A stretch of DNA of 64,000 bases, from assembly GCA_028023455.1 (NCBI GenBank), contig JAQFVV010000036.1, positions 2,824,452 through 2,888,451 on the forward strand. Direction: 5' to 3'. Below are positions 37,162 through 49,427 of this stretch, in pieces. The position numbers were made by a program, and so were the translations under genes. Numbering within the stretch: position 1 is the first letter of the stretch; every line of letters begins with the position of its first letter. This DNA comes from Epiperipatus broadwayi. Its lineage: Eukaryota; Onychophora; Udeonychophora; Euonychophora; Peripatidae. The notes under the pieces are model-generated. The model worked only from the letters and a program-made list of their open reading frames with translations, was not told the origin of the DNA and did not search any database.

Positions 37162-37748
37162 TAATATTATTTTTATTATATATTTTTTAAAAATGAAGTT
37201 GCTACTACAAAGGTTAAAAAAGAGTATTAAAATAACTTCAATGGATAATTAGGAATTTATATATTATGATATATTTTCTTTGCTAGTGATCATATTTTTA
37301 TACCCATGAAATGATTGAGACATAAAAATGCTTTGATTTAAATACCAAAGAATAAGAACAAAAAAATCTTTAGGGGAGATAAAAATAAATAAATGTAATC
37401 ATTTAGAAATCCTTTCAAGTAATCAAAACTGTTATTTAAGCTATTTTGGAAATAAAATTGATCAATCATACAAAAAAGATGAGAAGTTGATATAAAGTGT
37501 AATAGTCTTTTATAGAAGGTATAACATATCAAGCATCATAAAGATAGAAGATGTGATATTTAGTTTAAATTATTAAAATTTTGCACTGTGTGTACATAAA
37601 AGTAAATGTTTTGAATTGAAATATGAAGTACCACAAGAAAAAAATGGGATGTTCTTGTTTTTATACCAGATACGAAATGTATATTGAATGCTGTATATAT
37701 GTAACAGATTGCATTTTGTAAATAGCAAAAAATGTCTAAAACAGGTTG
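37162..37748. other. AT-rich DNA, nothing recognised
   Basis: Frames on the minus strand at 37338-37532 and 37573-37809 are low-complexity; the second runs into SINE A copy 3. Confidence 0.5.
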
Positions 37749-37842
37749 TTTTTTTATATGTCAAAGCATTGACTGGGAAGCAAACCTGGGCCAGCTGCTT
37801 GGAAGGCATCTACGCTAACTGCTATGCCACCAATGCTTGACA
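37749..37842 (-). mobile_element. tRNA-derived SINE A (copy 3)
   Basis: The minus strand reads TCAAGCATTGGTGGCATAGC, then CCCAGGTTTGCTTCCCAGTC (box B) and ATGCTTTGACATAT with an A-rich end. Box B has C-to-T changes, so Pol III competence is doubtful. Confidence 0.85.
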
Positions 37843-38054
37843 GTTTTTGATTGGTTATTTTAAAAGGGGGTAATAAAAGGAATAAAAATATAATAATAGA
37901 TTGTTCTTTAAAAAATGACTAAAAAAATTTTTTTTATATATCCTTATAAAAAAAATGAAAGGAAGGTTATAAGAAGATTATTAATTGCTGCAGTCATAAA
38001 GATTGGAACAGGATTATGTCATTATTTTCATAAAAGTTTGTGATGGTGGTATTT

Positions 38055-38292
38055 TAGTTGTATTTATATATTGGACTATTTCCATCATGTAATAGGAGTA
38101 TTGAATGTCTTTAGAAAAATTTAACTTTATTTAAATATTCCAAATACATTCAACTGTTAGTAATAGCACACAGGTTAGTTTATGCACAATGTTTTGAGAA
38201 GTATTATTCTCCCCTCTTCTTCAGTTAAATTTTTTTAAAGACAATCAATACTCACATTAGATAATGGAAATAGTCCACTATATAAATACAGG
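38055..38292. mobile_element. SINE-like module B / PLE5 tail, inverted pair
   Basis: The minus-strand part (38224 to 38055) carries the module's 3' half: GAAGAGGGGAGAATAATAC, the ACCTGTGTGCTATTAC block and ACATGATGGAAATAGTCCA. It is followed at once by a plus-strand 3' tail (38225-38292: AGACAATCAATACTCAC to ATAATGGAAATAGTCCA). The two tails point outward, repeating the head-to-head arrangement of the PLE pairs at small scale. Confidence 0.75.
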
Positions 38293-39363
38293 ATAATATC
38301 CTCACTAATAAAAGAAATTTAAAGAGATAAAAAGAAAATATGTAAAAATAAAAAGAATTTAAATAGAAATTGAAATAAGCAAATTATCAGGAATGGCAAA
38401 AAATAGTCTAATCTTTAGAGCTCAGGTAGGAATACTGACAATAGAATATATGTCTAAATAGAATTATGTAGGAGATTTTTTTTGTAAAGAATGTTTTAAA
38501 ATATAAAAAAATATTACTCCTTTAAAGCTGGGATAAATATATTTACAGTCAAAAAAAAATGAATTTATGGAGAAAATGGGCAAAAAATTAGTGAATATAG
38601 AAAAAATAGTTCTAGGTTTAGACAATAAAAAAGATGTATTAAAATTTGAGTTATTGAATATACAGCGATATTACCTTAGAAATCAGATCAAAAATAAATA
38701 GATTTATTATGTAGGTTAAAAAATAATAAATAAAACATATGGAGGTCAACAAGTTTCTCAGGGCTTACTGACTCAGAAATTTCTGATTTTCATAAATTCA
38801 TATTAATTATACTGCTTCACAGAATTGATTTTCATGTTATTCGCAAATAATTTATCCAAAGCACATCCTACAAATGGCTATTTCTAGCTGAATTATCTTT
38901 TAAATGAGTCTAGGTTAGCTGCATATATATTACATTTGAATACCTAGTATGTTTCATGATCTTTCTATGATAAATTATATTAAGAGGAAATGTATGTGGA
39001 TTTTTTCTCCATATTTCCATTAACATTTATCACATCATTAGGTAGACATACAGGGATAATTACATTGTCCATTGTATTTCTACCTATCTTCCCTCCTATT
39101 GCAATATATATTTATATAGGGTATAGCAAAATACTTAAGTTTTTAATCTTTTCAATACTTTACCTTTAAAACTCTTACAATTAATCTCTTTTTATGATCT
39201 TTGATATTTTATCATTTTATTTCTTATATGTTTACCTTCTTAATCTTTATCATTTCAATCTTTATGTTCCTCTTTGTATTTTTTCCATCTAAACATTCTC
39301 TGATCTATTCTCTTTTTTTTTTCTTACTCTCGTTTTTACCAGTAACGACTTCAAAATTTTGTC
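38293..39363. other. 1.1 kb AT-rich DNA, nothing recognised
   Basis: No coding or repeat signal that I can support. The frame at 39201-39476 is hydrophobic low complexity that runs into SINE A copy 4. Confidence 0.5.
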
Positions 39364-39472
39364 AAGCGTTGTTAGCCGAGAGGTCATCACAGCCGCCTTG
39401 CAAACAAGTAGTTGGTTGCAGACAGTTCTGGGTTCGCCCTCCGGCCGATGCTATGACATATGGAAAAAAAAA
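39364..39472 (+). mobile_element. tRNA-derived SINE A (copy 4)
   Basis: The unit reads AAGCGTTGTTAGCCGAGAGG (box A), then CTGGGTTCGCCCTCCGG (box B, about 39428-39444), GATGCTATGACATATGG and A9. It has an extra segment TTGGTTGCAGACAG before box B, shared with copy 6, so copies 4 and 6 form a subfamily. Confidence 0.85.
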
Positions 39473-40074
39473 TTAAAGTCCAATCTCCACACGTAATCTC
39501 TGTTCGACTTACTTTTTATCTAAGCAGATGTTAAAATTTATGCAAATCTGCTGCATCCATATCTCATACTTATTTACTTATGCACACACAGGCGACTTTT
39601 TAATCAAATACAAAAACTACTAAGTGATAACATTTATGCATTTGATTAATAATAATAAAAAGTTGAAAATACTTCTTTGTTTAGATATTAGCTTCATTAA
39701 CATTTACAATTATAAATATGAACTAATGAGAGAGACTAGTTATCTTTACAGTTGCATACTGACCTTTCATTTACCGGTGATTAATGACTTCATTAGTTAG
39801 GTGACATTAAAACCCATTGGATATAAGAACACAAAGCTTTTCTCTCACTAATTATTTTATTTCGGTTAAATATTATTATATGTTTAGCTGTTTTTCTTCT
39901 AATAAAATTAATTCAGAATTATGCATACAAAAAATAAATATTATTTGACTTTATCTTTTATTAATGTAAATTACTCATATTTAAATTTTAGTAACAGCAG
40001 TTTTGCTTTTTTAAAAACACACACACAGAAGGTCAATAGGCAACTTATTTTATAACTTGTTTTCTTTTCTTCTT

Positions 40075-40171
40075 CTTTTTTTTCATATGTCAAATGCGTT
40101 GACCGGAAAGCGAACCCGGACCAGCTGCTTGAAAGGTGGCTATGTTAACCGCTACGCCACCAACGCTTGAC
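40075..40171 (-). mobile_element. tRNA-derived SINE A (copy 5)
   Basis: The minus strand reads TCAAGCGTTGGTGGCGTAGC, then TCCGGGTTCGCTTTCCGG (box B) and CATTTGACATATGAAAAAAA. Both Pol III boxes are close to consensus. Confidence 0.88.
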
Positions 40172-40189
40172 ATAACTCGTTTTCTTTTT

Positions 40190-40420
40190 TGACTGATATA
40201 CTAAACCTCACAATTTAGTTGCAATGCGCTCACCTGTCATTTTCGAGTTCGAATTCGTAGCTGAGTAAAACTGATTTTTTTTCAGATTGCAAACCAATCT
40301 AGAAATGGATACCTGGCTTTTCCTATGTAAAAATGCAAAGCAAGGATGGAAAGCAGTTCAAATCTTCATCATCAAGTAAGTCTGATAAATAAGACTTTCT
40401 CCTGCGTCGTTTCTTTATAT
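40190..40420 (+). mobile_element. possible second tRNA-derived SINE type
   Basis: The string AGTTGCAATGCGCTCACC is followed by CGAGTTCGAATTCG (box B-like, about 40243-40256). After it comes a structured tail with CTGGCTTTTCCTATG, GGATGGAAAGCAGTTC and GACTTTCTCCTGCG, much less AT-rich than the surroundings. No second copy is seen here, so the call depends on the box B match and composition. Confidence 0.4.
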
Positions 40421-40445
40421 AAAAAAACTGATGATAATTTCTTAT

Positions 40446-40582
40446 AATAACGTGAGTAATATTTACTAAGGCTGTAACCTCAAGAATGTGCATGTAAAAA
40501 TGTGGTTAAGACCTGTAGAGGTCACTACTATCGCATTTTACGGCACATTCTTGAGGTTACAGCCTTAGTAAATATTACTTAT
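40446..40582. mobile_element. hairpin element, family D
   Basis: GAGTAATATTTACTAAGGCTGTAACCTCAAGAATGTGC at the left is repeated in reverse complement at the right end (GCACATTCTTGAGG...TTACT), giving about 38-bp arms around a 60-bp centre that includes GACCTGTAGAGGTC, itself a palindrome. Half-copies of the arm recur at 44918, 49428 and 49770. It is probably a non-autonomous DNA element. Confidence 0.75.
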
Positions 40583-41489
40583 CAATGTGTGCGTTTAAAT
40601 AAATTTATAATTATAATAACGTGACTTATTTAAATATTTCTCTTAGCAATAATTGGATATAAAAAGGAAAAATAGGCATAGTTCTCATGTAAAAAAAAAT
40701 GTCTTATAACATTCATTTACAGATCACATTAATGACAGATATCCTGGTAAGTCCACAAATGATTACAGGATTATCAATAGATTATTTTATTACTTCAAAA
40801 AAATGAGAAGAACCAATCATCTTTAGCCAAAAGGCTGACTAAAATTTTCAACCTATATACTTAATTATGTAATAAATTATTTGTAGGTCTTACTTTTAGT
40901 ATAATCTTATATGTCTAACTAAAAATATATAATAATTCATATAATTTATAGTTTTGCATTAAATGCAAATTTAATGCTTACAAAATTTTACACTGATATA
41001 TTAATGACAAATATAAATACTGTTAATCATCTATTTTAAAAGCATTAAATTTTAATTTTCTGGGGTACTCCAATTAAAATTCAACATCCACAATACCTAG
41101 GGCATTTCAAACGAAATTTACAAATGCACTTGCAAATATATATTTAGAAATAATTCAAGATATATTATAATTTATTTCAAAATCTACCAAAAATACACAG
41201 CTGCAAATATGTCAGTTTTAATTTGATTCTGATTGCAAATAAGAGTAAGTATTCTAATGACAAATCATGTCTGTGTTGTAAACATGCACGTGTGTATTAT
41301 ATATATATAATCCCATACTATATGCTATATGAAGAAGATTACATTGCGAAGTATAATTTCGGAATGTAAATATTTGATATTTGAAAAAAGGTAATATTTA
41401 AAAAGTTTAAATTATTTAATTGATATGCATAACCGAGATGACTGGTTTAATTTTAAAAGTAACGGTCAAGTGTTATTTAATCGATATTA
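40583..41489. other. AT-rich DNA, nothing recognised
   Basis: No coding or repeat signal that I can support. Confidence 0.5.
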
Positions 41490-42540
41490 TGAAAAATGTG
41501 TATGAAATTTTATAGAAAAATTAACTTTTTGTATGAGAAATACTTCAAAGTTCAGTCTCAAGATGGCAGTTATGTTCATTTATTGAATGTGGATCTTGGT
41601 TTTCAACAAAAACATATATTAAATCTTGGTGCAAAATATGTTGGTGGTCAGTGGGAAGATCTGCAGTAGAAAATTCCTTAAGCGTAATTAAATGTGATCC
41701 AAAAGTTGGTAAAGATTTCAATATTTATCTAGTGAAACCAATAGCAAAAACACATTACATTACATATAAATCAAGGGTGCCAATGTCACATAAAATTGCA
41801 GGTTTGAAGTCCTTTTTATTTAGAAATAACAATCTTTGTAAGTATTCATCAGATAAAGGCAAAAATATTGAAATATATTCTAATGATTTGTTAAATGTTG
41901 GCTATGATTGTAATCTTATATATAATACTATTAAAAATTTTATTAGGAAATATAATAATAAAAAGGTTAATCATAAGGTTGATTCTACTGCTAATAAAAA
42001 AAATGTTATATCAATACCATATATTTCAAATGAACAAGTAAGGTTTATAAGGGAAATTTATAAAGATGTATGTGATATTGCATTTTATGCAACTCCTGCA
42101 TTAAACAAAATAAATAATTCAAAAGATAAAACTTCATTTTTAAATAAAAATTGCATCATTTATAAATGAAGATGTAAGTGTGGCAGTGGATATATAGGGA
42201 ATTAAGATGTACATTGGAGAAAAGAACTAAAGAGCACTTGCTGTTATTAAGAAGGGTTCAAAAAATGAAACAAAATTGTAATGGAAATGGTAATGTTTCA
42301 GCATCAGTTTTTATGACCATAATAGATTATGTAGATATGGTTTTAATTTGAATTATAATAATGTAAAAATATTGCAAATTGAAAGAAACAACAATAAAAT
42401 GAAAATAAAGGATGCCATGTTAATATAAACAGACAGGTAGCAAATGTAAAAATCACAGAATTGTGGGAAAGTTAGCTTTTGAAAGTGTTAGTTGACAAAG
42501 ACCACGAAGCTAGTCGCAAGTGCTCCTAAGTGGATAAAAG
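41490..42540 (+). pseudogene. Penelope-like element, linker and nuclease part (PLE3, copy b)
   Basis: The copy shows HLLNVDLGFQQKHILNL and AKYVGGQWEDLQ (about 41580-41668), then an open frame 41651-42169 containing HKIAGLKSFLFRNNNLCKY, YSNDLLNVGYDCNLI, ISIPYISNEQVRFI and FLNKNCIIYK. This is the RT-to-nuclease linker and nuclease entry also seen in PLE1 (LTSFLFRNMHLCKF) and PLE3 copy a. After a stop at 42167-42169 the nuclease continues as CKCGSGYIGN with further frameshifts. The reverse transcriptase itself is missing, so an internal deletion or rearranged truncation has occurred. The tail motif lies at 42488-42524. Confidence 0.85.
42488..42524 (+). other. PLE3 copy b tail hairpin
   Basis: TAGTTGACAAAGACCACG, then AAG, CTAGTCGCAAGTGCTCC. 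It is the same motif as at 4129 and 54741/55304, with GAAA changed to GCAA here. It shows the element family's conserved tail. Confidence 0.45.
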
Positions 42541-42652
42541 TTTTTTTTTAGAGCTGTAATTTACATATATTTGGATACTGTATTTATTAATATTTAATTA
42601 AGATTACATATATAACTTTGAAGAAACACAGACATTGAATAAGAATATCATT

Positions 42653-42683
<31 letters not shown>

Positions 42684-43525
42684 ACATATATGTTGAGATG
42701 ATGCATGTATCTATGTGTTGTGATAATGCATGTATGTAAATATATATAACAACATAATGAAATGATGTTAATTAATATGTAACTTTTATGAGGTGATGAA
42801 ATTTCCAAATATCATCTTTTAAATTTAATTAAACATCTCACTTGTGTCATTATCAATCACAAAATAGACAAAAATGAAACTATTTTCATTAATGGTCTGA
42901 TCAGTTTATTACAATATCTCTATAAATCTGGCGTTGAATCCCATAAATATCATTGTTCATTTTGATTTGCTTGGAAATAGAAAGATAGCATAAACAGATA
43001 TCCAATCAAATTTAAAATAAATAGTCCTTGAAGACTTTATTGCTACTTAAATTAATATATATGTGTGAATACAATCTAAGTGCTTCTTGCTTTTAACCAA
43101 CCACATAAATAAAAAATGATTTATGAAATGCATGAATAATGAGAGAGAATAATCTGGAAATTTTACATCATTGTGAATTTTAAAATATGAAAAATGTGCC
43201 AATAAACCAAGAAATTTGATATGTTTTATGTATAGATTAAAAAGAAAATTTTCATCAAGAAAGAATAAAAACCCCATTCTGGATCCAATTGCATATACAA
43301 TTACAACATAATATCATCATTATTCTAATGTAACCACCATACACATCTGCTATCAGTCTTAAAAGCAAATGTTGCGTTGTTTTTATTTTCATTATTTCTC
43401 CAACATCTACTTTAATGATTTCATTACTAGGCAGCTATGATCCAAATGATATGTCAATGTAATCTTAATAATTATTAACAACAAGCAAGTATATGAAAAA
43501 GAATCAACATATATATATATATAAG
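42541..43525. other. AT-rich DNA with (CA)n(TA)n at 42653-42682
   Basis: Apart from the microsatellite I recognise nothing. Two minus-strand frames (42587-42808 and 43047-43277) are low-complexity. Confidence 0.5.
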
Positions 43526-44189
43526 GTACTGCTGAGTTTTCCAGTAAACCAAGATGGCAGCCTGTATTTTTGATAAATCTAAAAGTTTTGGGAACCCTAA
43601 AAAAATGTTTACAAAAAATGCCAACTAGGAAAAGTTGTATTTAATATTTAGACTTTATTGTTATTTTAAAAAAAATCATTGTGGAATAATTAATATATAT
43701 TGGATTAACTTATTAATAACAAAATGAGAAAAAAATATAAATATTGTATTTACAATTTATTCCTGTTGGTAACATGCAATCACGTTGTGACCATTAACAG
43801 AAATTTTTCAGGAGGGCAGCATCTCATACCTGCGGAAATGGTCCACTACATCATATTCTGTGACAAGAAGGTCACTAATTTTTATCATTATAACAATTTA
43901 CCAAAAAAACTGCTGACTAAAAGAAATGCTGAATTGAAGCAAAATGCAGCAATGATAAGATCTGACTGTCACTTCCCTTCTTATAAATAAAAAAAAATTA
44001 AAATAAGGCTTTTTAATGAAATGTATCAGAATTTATTGCTTTTTTTTTTTTTTACAATTTAACAATTGATTTAGTCATTTTGGTTTCATTTAACAACAAA
44101 CACATTTTGGTAGATTGTAAGTCCACGAAACTGTATATTTATCAAAAATATGGGCTGCTATCTTGGTTTACCAGAAAACTCAATAGTAG
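43526..44189. mobile_element. TA-flanked TIR element, Tc1/mariner-like candidate
   Basis: The left end TACTGCTGAGTTTTCCAGTA and the reverse complement of the right end TACTATTGAGTTTTCTGGTA match, continuing through AACCAAGAT.GCAGCC and ATTTTTGATAAAT for about 55 bp. Both ends abut (TA)n. Within lies a frame 43724-43990 (MRKKYKYCIYNLFLLV start, 88 codons) of unknown kind with no transposase motif. At about 660 bp it would be a non-autonomous element. Superfamily is inferred only from the TA flanks and TIR length. Confidence 0.7.
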
Positions 44190-44917
44190 CATATATATAT
44201 AAACAATTTTCAATTCATCCAAGTATAATAATTAGTTGTTATTAGCACAAAAGCATTGATGTTTTGGCTGAATTATACCTCCATTATTTGTAGTAAGTGT
44301 ATTCAATAGCTGTTAGTAAAAACTGTTAATTGAAGATAGAATCAGAAACAGATATTAAGCCAAAATTTCAATGCTATTATAGTAATAGCAAACAACTAAC
44401 AACCAATTTAATTATTCATAATGTAAGAGTTTTTATATTTTATTCTGACATTTCATGCATAAATATTCATAACACAACAGTAAAATATAAGATAATAGAA
44501 ACAACCTAAGCTAGATAATAAGAAATATTAACCTGTTAACAATAATAAAGATCACTGGTTTATTCATAGTATTCGGTTGTTTTAAATGTGAAAGTTCTCT
44601 TAGAGTAGAAAATTTAAAAAACAATACGGTAATGAAAACTAAGATTGAAAACTACAATAAAGCATAATTATTTTTATATTCGAAATTGGAGTATTCTTTT
44701 TATACATATATAATATAAATACATTTTCATAACACCTTTGATAAAATGTATAGAATTAAACATATAAAGTATAAAAAAGGTACTTAAAATTTTAGTCTTC
44801 ATTATTTATGATTGCTAAATATTTGGGTGGTGTATTTTATTTAATTAATTAAATTTAACTTTCAAAGATTTACAGAATCATTTTAATTAATAATTTGTTA
44901 AGCCCATATTTATTACA
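44190..44917. other. AT-rich DNA, nothing recognised
   Basis: No coding or repeat signal that I can support. Confidence 0.5.
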
Positions 44918-45310
44918 TAAGTAATGTATATTAAGGCTATAACCTTAAGACTATGTACCTAGATGTTACAGTAGGGCCCTCTACAAATCTTAACACAAGA
45001 TTAACAAATTTATAAAACAAGAGTGGCCTCTCATCTTTGACCTACTTTTTAATTGTATAGGTGAATCAAAATAATTAAAAAAGAGGTCGAAGATAAGAGG
45101 CCATTCTTGTCTTTTAAAGTCATTAATCTTGTGTTAAGATTTGTAAAAGTCCCTAAACATCATGCTCTCAAATCAAAATGCTTTAGATTCACCTATATAA
45201 TTAAAAAGAAGGTCGAAGATAAGAGGTCACTCTCGTCTTTTAAAGTCGTTAATCTTGTGTTAAGATTTGTAGAGGTCCCTACTGTCACATCTAACTGCAT
45301 AGTCTTTAGA
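44918..45310. mobile_element. family D compound element with inverted and tandem units
   Basis: The left part begins AAGTAATGTATATTAAGGCT, the family D arm, then CTACAAATCTTAACACAAGA and CATCTTTGACCTAC. The reverse complement of that block appears twice to the right, as GTCGAAGATAAGAGG...GTTAAGATTTGTA at 45085-45150 and 45211-45277, a tandem period of 126 bp. The result is one inverted and two direct units around a centre near 45060. It has no credible gene: the frame 45107-45331 arises from the tandem units. Confidence 0.7.
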
Positions 45311-45440
45311 ATCATTTTAACAAAGTTGTAAATAACAACTTCATTTTCTGTATTAATGTCAATTTATTTACGTGGCAAAAGATGCCTATGTTTAAAACAT
45401 TAGTAAGTCAGTGGATGTTAGAAGTTAATAAAGAATGTAT

Positions 45441-45590
45441 AATATATAGGGTATATGAGCACAGACTTTCACATGACCCACCACTCTCCACTCTATCTAA
45501 TAACACTGATACACTCAAGGACATATATGCTGAAAAGATAAATAATCACCAATATACGTATTTCATGTATAATAGATATTAAAAAAATAC
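45441..45590. mobile_element. SINE C, partial (copy 1)
   Basis: The block GTATATGAGCACAGACTTTCACATGACCC through AAAAGATAAATAATCACCAATATACG matches 53831-53955 and 63240-63355. The copy stops before the 3' half. The tRNA-like head is in reverse orientation (see the 63225 copy). Confidence 0.7.
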
Positions 45591-47336
45591 CATAGAGAGT
45601 TTCACACAACTTATCTTTGAAAGTTAAATTTACTTAATTAATTAATTAATTACTATCAAATATTTAGCAATCATAGTTAATCATAATGATTTTGTTGATG
45701 ATTAAAATTTTACTGTCGGACGTACGAAAGCATCATAACAAATAAGAAATATATATATAACAGTTTTCATAATATATTCTTCAGCATAAGATTTTATGCT
45801 TCAAGCATAGTATTGCATAGAGAGCGCTATCTATTGCTTTATAACAGAAGTAAAGATAAAAACCATAATAATAAATAAAATATAACATGAATAAAACAAA
45901 ATTATGCTATGATAATTTTATTTATGACTCATTTTATTTATTGTTATTGTCATTATTTTTATTTATTTTATAAAACAGTAGATAGTACTCTGTATGCAAT
46001 AATAGGCTTAATGTTTAAATTAAATGTTTAACATTTGATAAGGGCCAAAATAATGTCCCTTTTTTATGTATAATTATTAAAATATATTATAATAGCTGTT
46101 ATATATGATACCTTTAGTATAATTTATATGATAAAAAGCATAATGAACTTCTTTTATCTCCATTTTTGATGATATTAGAATGAAACATAGATATAAACAA
46201 AAATGTTTGTTTCTTAATATGTAAAAGTGTTCAGTTAAAAAGAAAAATTAAAAAAGTAAAAAGAAAACTTTTTTAAGTTGATTTTATTTTAAAATCACTC
46301 TAATTTGAGTTAAAGACTATCAAAACTGTACAACATTTACAAAGACTTCTGATCAAGCAATATCTAAATTGATAGCAATTTCCTCCGCAAGAAAAACTCT
46401 TGCCTCATTAGTGTGATTGAAGAGTAAAAACCCTGCGTGAATGGTGTGACTTGACCTCCAAATCTAGCAAGATCGTTCAATTTTTAATACCTATAATTGA
46501 GTGAATAGATAAGACAGATGGCAATTAAGACATTTTTAGATTTAAACTAAAAGATAGCTGTCTTTTATGGTCTTTGTTTTATCAATTTGCTAAACGGCTT
46601 CTTATAGATATGTCCAATGAATTATAATTAGGCTTCTTACTATTACCGAGCTAATCTAGCAAAAGATTATCACAAATTGTATAACTAACACTCCCAAGTT
46701 GAAGGTTTCACATTACAAAATGTTAAAATGGAAAACAAAATTTGCTATTTTAACAAAAAAAAAAAAAAGGATAACATTACTGATATACAATCTATCAATT
46801 TCAACGAATCTTTTGTTGAAATAAAACATTCTAAAAAATATTTGTTAATATGTTAATAGTTATAAAAAAAATTACCAGTAATTCTAAAAACAATTCTTTC
46901 TCAACTTATAACAACGATTATATTTCGTCAGTCTGTTTAAAAATTTAACATAGTTATACTTTTACATTTAACATAATCTTTATTGATGAAGTATGTGGTT
47001 ACATGACTTATATTTGTTTAGTTATATAGTACCTACAACATATATACAGATTATACTTTAGCTGGCATTAAGGGAGCTAATAGACATATATGTATATATG
47101 TTATTAAAATTAGATTTTAAAAAAATTCTAAAAAAAAAATTATATACAAATTAGAATATAAAATGTGTTGTTAGATTAAAACTGATTTTTTGAGTTAGTA
47201 TTCGATTGAATAATTGATTTATTTAAATGAGGAAACTATATGGTTAATCACAATTATTGGGTATTAAAGCAAAAATTATATCCTAATTTTAATGCAGTCG
47301 TTACAGTGGTGTAGGTATGGTTAATAAGCTCTATGT
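45591..47336. other. 1.7 kb AT-rich DNA, nothing recognised
   Basis: A somewhat less AT-rich patch at 46380-46500 shows no known repeat or coding signal. Confidence 0.5.
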
Positions 47337-47643
47337 CATCATCATCATCAACAACCATTATCAATCCACTGCAGGATGAAGGTCTCTCCAAGTTCAATCC
47401 ATCTTCTCTGATCTTTAGCTTCTCTTCTCCACATCACCCATGCACACTTTCTTATTTCATCCATCCATCTCACATGTGATCTCTTTCTGAGTCTTTTACA
47501 ATCTCTTGGAATCCAGTTTAAGATGTCAATTGTTCACCTATTATCATCTCTTCTAGCAATATGTCCAGCCCAACTCCACTTCAGTCTTTTAATTTTTTCA
47601 ATGAGGTCAGTAACACCTGTTTGTTCTCTTACCCATATACATA
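47337..47643 (-). pseudogene. RTE LINE 3' end fragment
   Basis: The minus strand aligns with the last 300 bp of RTE copy 2, from GTAAGAGAACAAACAGGTG to CTGCAGTGGATTGATAATGG and a (TGATGA)n tail (47337-47352 reversed). The encoded WIELGETFILQWIDNG-type end is recognisable. 5'-truncated. Confidence 0.85.
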
Positions 47644-47892
47644 AGCTCTATGTAGCTGCATATATATCTGGAAGTGTGAGGATTTGATCTCTAATTTTAA
47701 TTTTATTTCATTGTAGAAATGTAATTACAGTTTATATTGTTGCACTAAATAAAGACTAAATGACAGTAATGAATATATATTTATAAATTATATAACAATG
47801 TTATTACATTAGTTATGTTGGTGAACATAATAAATTATGGTGAAATGTATATTAACAGTAAACAAAGAAATAGAAAAGAATAAGTTTAAAAA

Positions 47893-48115
47893 TAGAGGTA
47901 TTGCCAAAACTCATTAAAAGAATTAAGGAACTGAAGTAGAATTGGGTTGGATATATTGCTAAAAAAGATGACAAAAGGTGGCCAATATAAGACTTAGATC
48001 ATCAAAACAATGGAAACCCAGAAAGATAGTATCATGTCAGTTGTATGAATAAGAAAGTTATCTAGAATGATGTGAAGAAGATAAGTTATAAAGACAGTTT
48101 TATCCATGGAAATCA
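47893..48115 (+). pseudogene. diverged RTE-like 3' fragment
   Basis: In one frame it reads LIKRIKELK, stop, NWVGYIAKKDDKRW, which aligns with IEKIKRLKWSWAGHIVRRDDNRW of RTE copy 2. It continues with NPER and KKVI-NDVKK, matching the KRSRKRSHMKW and RKCAGVMW region. Divergence is much greater than among the other fragments, so this is either an older subfamily or a related element. Confidence 0.6.
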
Positions 48116-48690
48116 TCTTCTAAATATATGATATTAAATATTTTCTGTACACACTAACTGTTATATATTGTGTATGATCTGTATGTAAAATGTTATATTG
48201 TCTTACATAGTTTATTTTTTGTCTATCAAGTGATCTGTAAATAATAGTATATAGAATAATGAGTACATATTTATGATATACAATATCCATAATGAAGATT
48301 TTTATTTTAAGTGTTATGAAGTATTCTATAAAGTACAGTAATTTAAATATGAATATATTGATAGAAATATATTGCATTATTATACCCCATAGTATGCTTT
48401 ATTTTCAGGATGTGATACGTAACAGTAATAACAAGAATCATCAGATCTTTAACAGTAATAAGCATAATAATGAGTACATCATTGTAAAAAACATTATCTT
48501 TACCAATGTATCTTATTATAGACATGATATTGGCAATTACTGAGTTTCACAAGTTATATATGTAGTGTATACTTTATACCAATAGAAGTTCAATAGTTTT
48601 GCTTTGATTAATTTGTTTTGTTTTATCATATAATTTCAAGTGGATATATGTCATAGGGACATAAATAAAAAGATATTTGCAAAATTTCAT
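48116..48690. other. AT-rich DNA, nothing recognised
   Basis: Overlapping frames on both strands at 48120-48543 are low-complexity. Confidence 0.5.
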
Positions 48691-48915
48691 TCATCATTCA
48701 TCATCATCATCATCAATCATTTATGAATCCACTGCAGGATGAAGATTTCTCCAAGTTCAATCCATATTCTCCCATCTTTAACTTCTCTTCTCCACATCAC
48801 CCCTGCACATGTTCTTATTTCATCCATCCATCTCACATGCAATCTCTTTCTGGGTCTTTTACAATCTCTTGGAATCCAGTTTAAGATTTCAATTGTCCAG
48901 CTATTATCATCTATT
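48691..48915 (-). pseudogene. RTE LINE 3' end fragment
   Basis: The minus strand ends CTGCAGTGGATTCATAAATG and (ATGATG)n (48697-48717 reversed), and upstream encodes the KRSRKR..CMRWMDEIR region of the RTE C-terminus. It is cut at about 48915 inside the ISRWTIEILNW region. Confidence 0.85.
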
Positions 48916-49427
48916 ATTATTCATCAGTATAACTTAATAAATAATAGTACATTAATAATTATAATAATAATTTCTCGAAACTTCAAGCTATATAAAATTA
49001 TATAAATGTAACTACTAATATGATATCAGACTAAAGCATTGGCTAGAAAAAAATTTCACATATCATTGACTTTCTCATATGTTTCCATGGGCGCTTCTCA
49101 TCATCCTATTCTAAATCCATTTTTGTAAACTTGAAAAATCAATGGACCCAGACCATATAATTCTAAAATATATTATGTATGTATAAGAAGTCAGAAACTG
49201 ACCTAAGAACATCATAGCATTTGATATGATTGAATACTTAAGCTTATAACAGATGGTTCTAGAGTCAAATGAAGAGAAGTTTCTCTTATGGTATTATACT
49301 TTGCCTGACATCTAATGGCTGAAAATGAATACAAATAAAACTGCTTCACCTAGATCAGTTTTTAAAATATCTTATGCATTGCTAAAACAGAAAATATAAG
49401 TTTTAGAAATGACTATAAAGTCTATAA
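48916..49427. other. AT-rich DNA, nothing recognised
   Basis: No coding or repeat signal that I can support. Confidence 0.5.

Noticed and set aside
40446-40582. CRISPR-like or bacterial terminator hairpin
   Set aside because: The context is clearly animal DNA with retroelements; the hairpin recurs as a transposon arm.
45107-45331. 74-codon gene with an internal repeat
   Set aside because: It is produced by the tandem units of the family D element, not by a gene.
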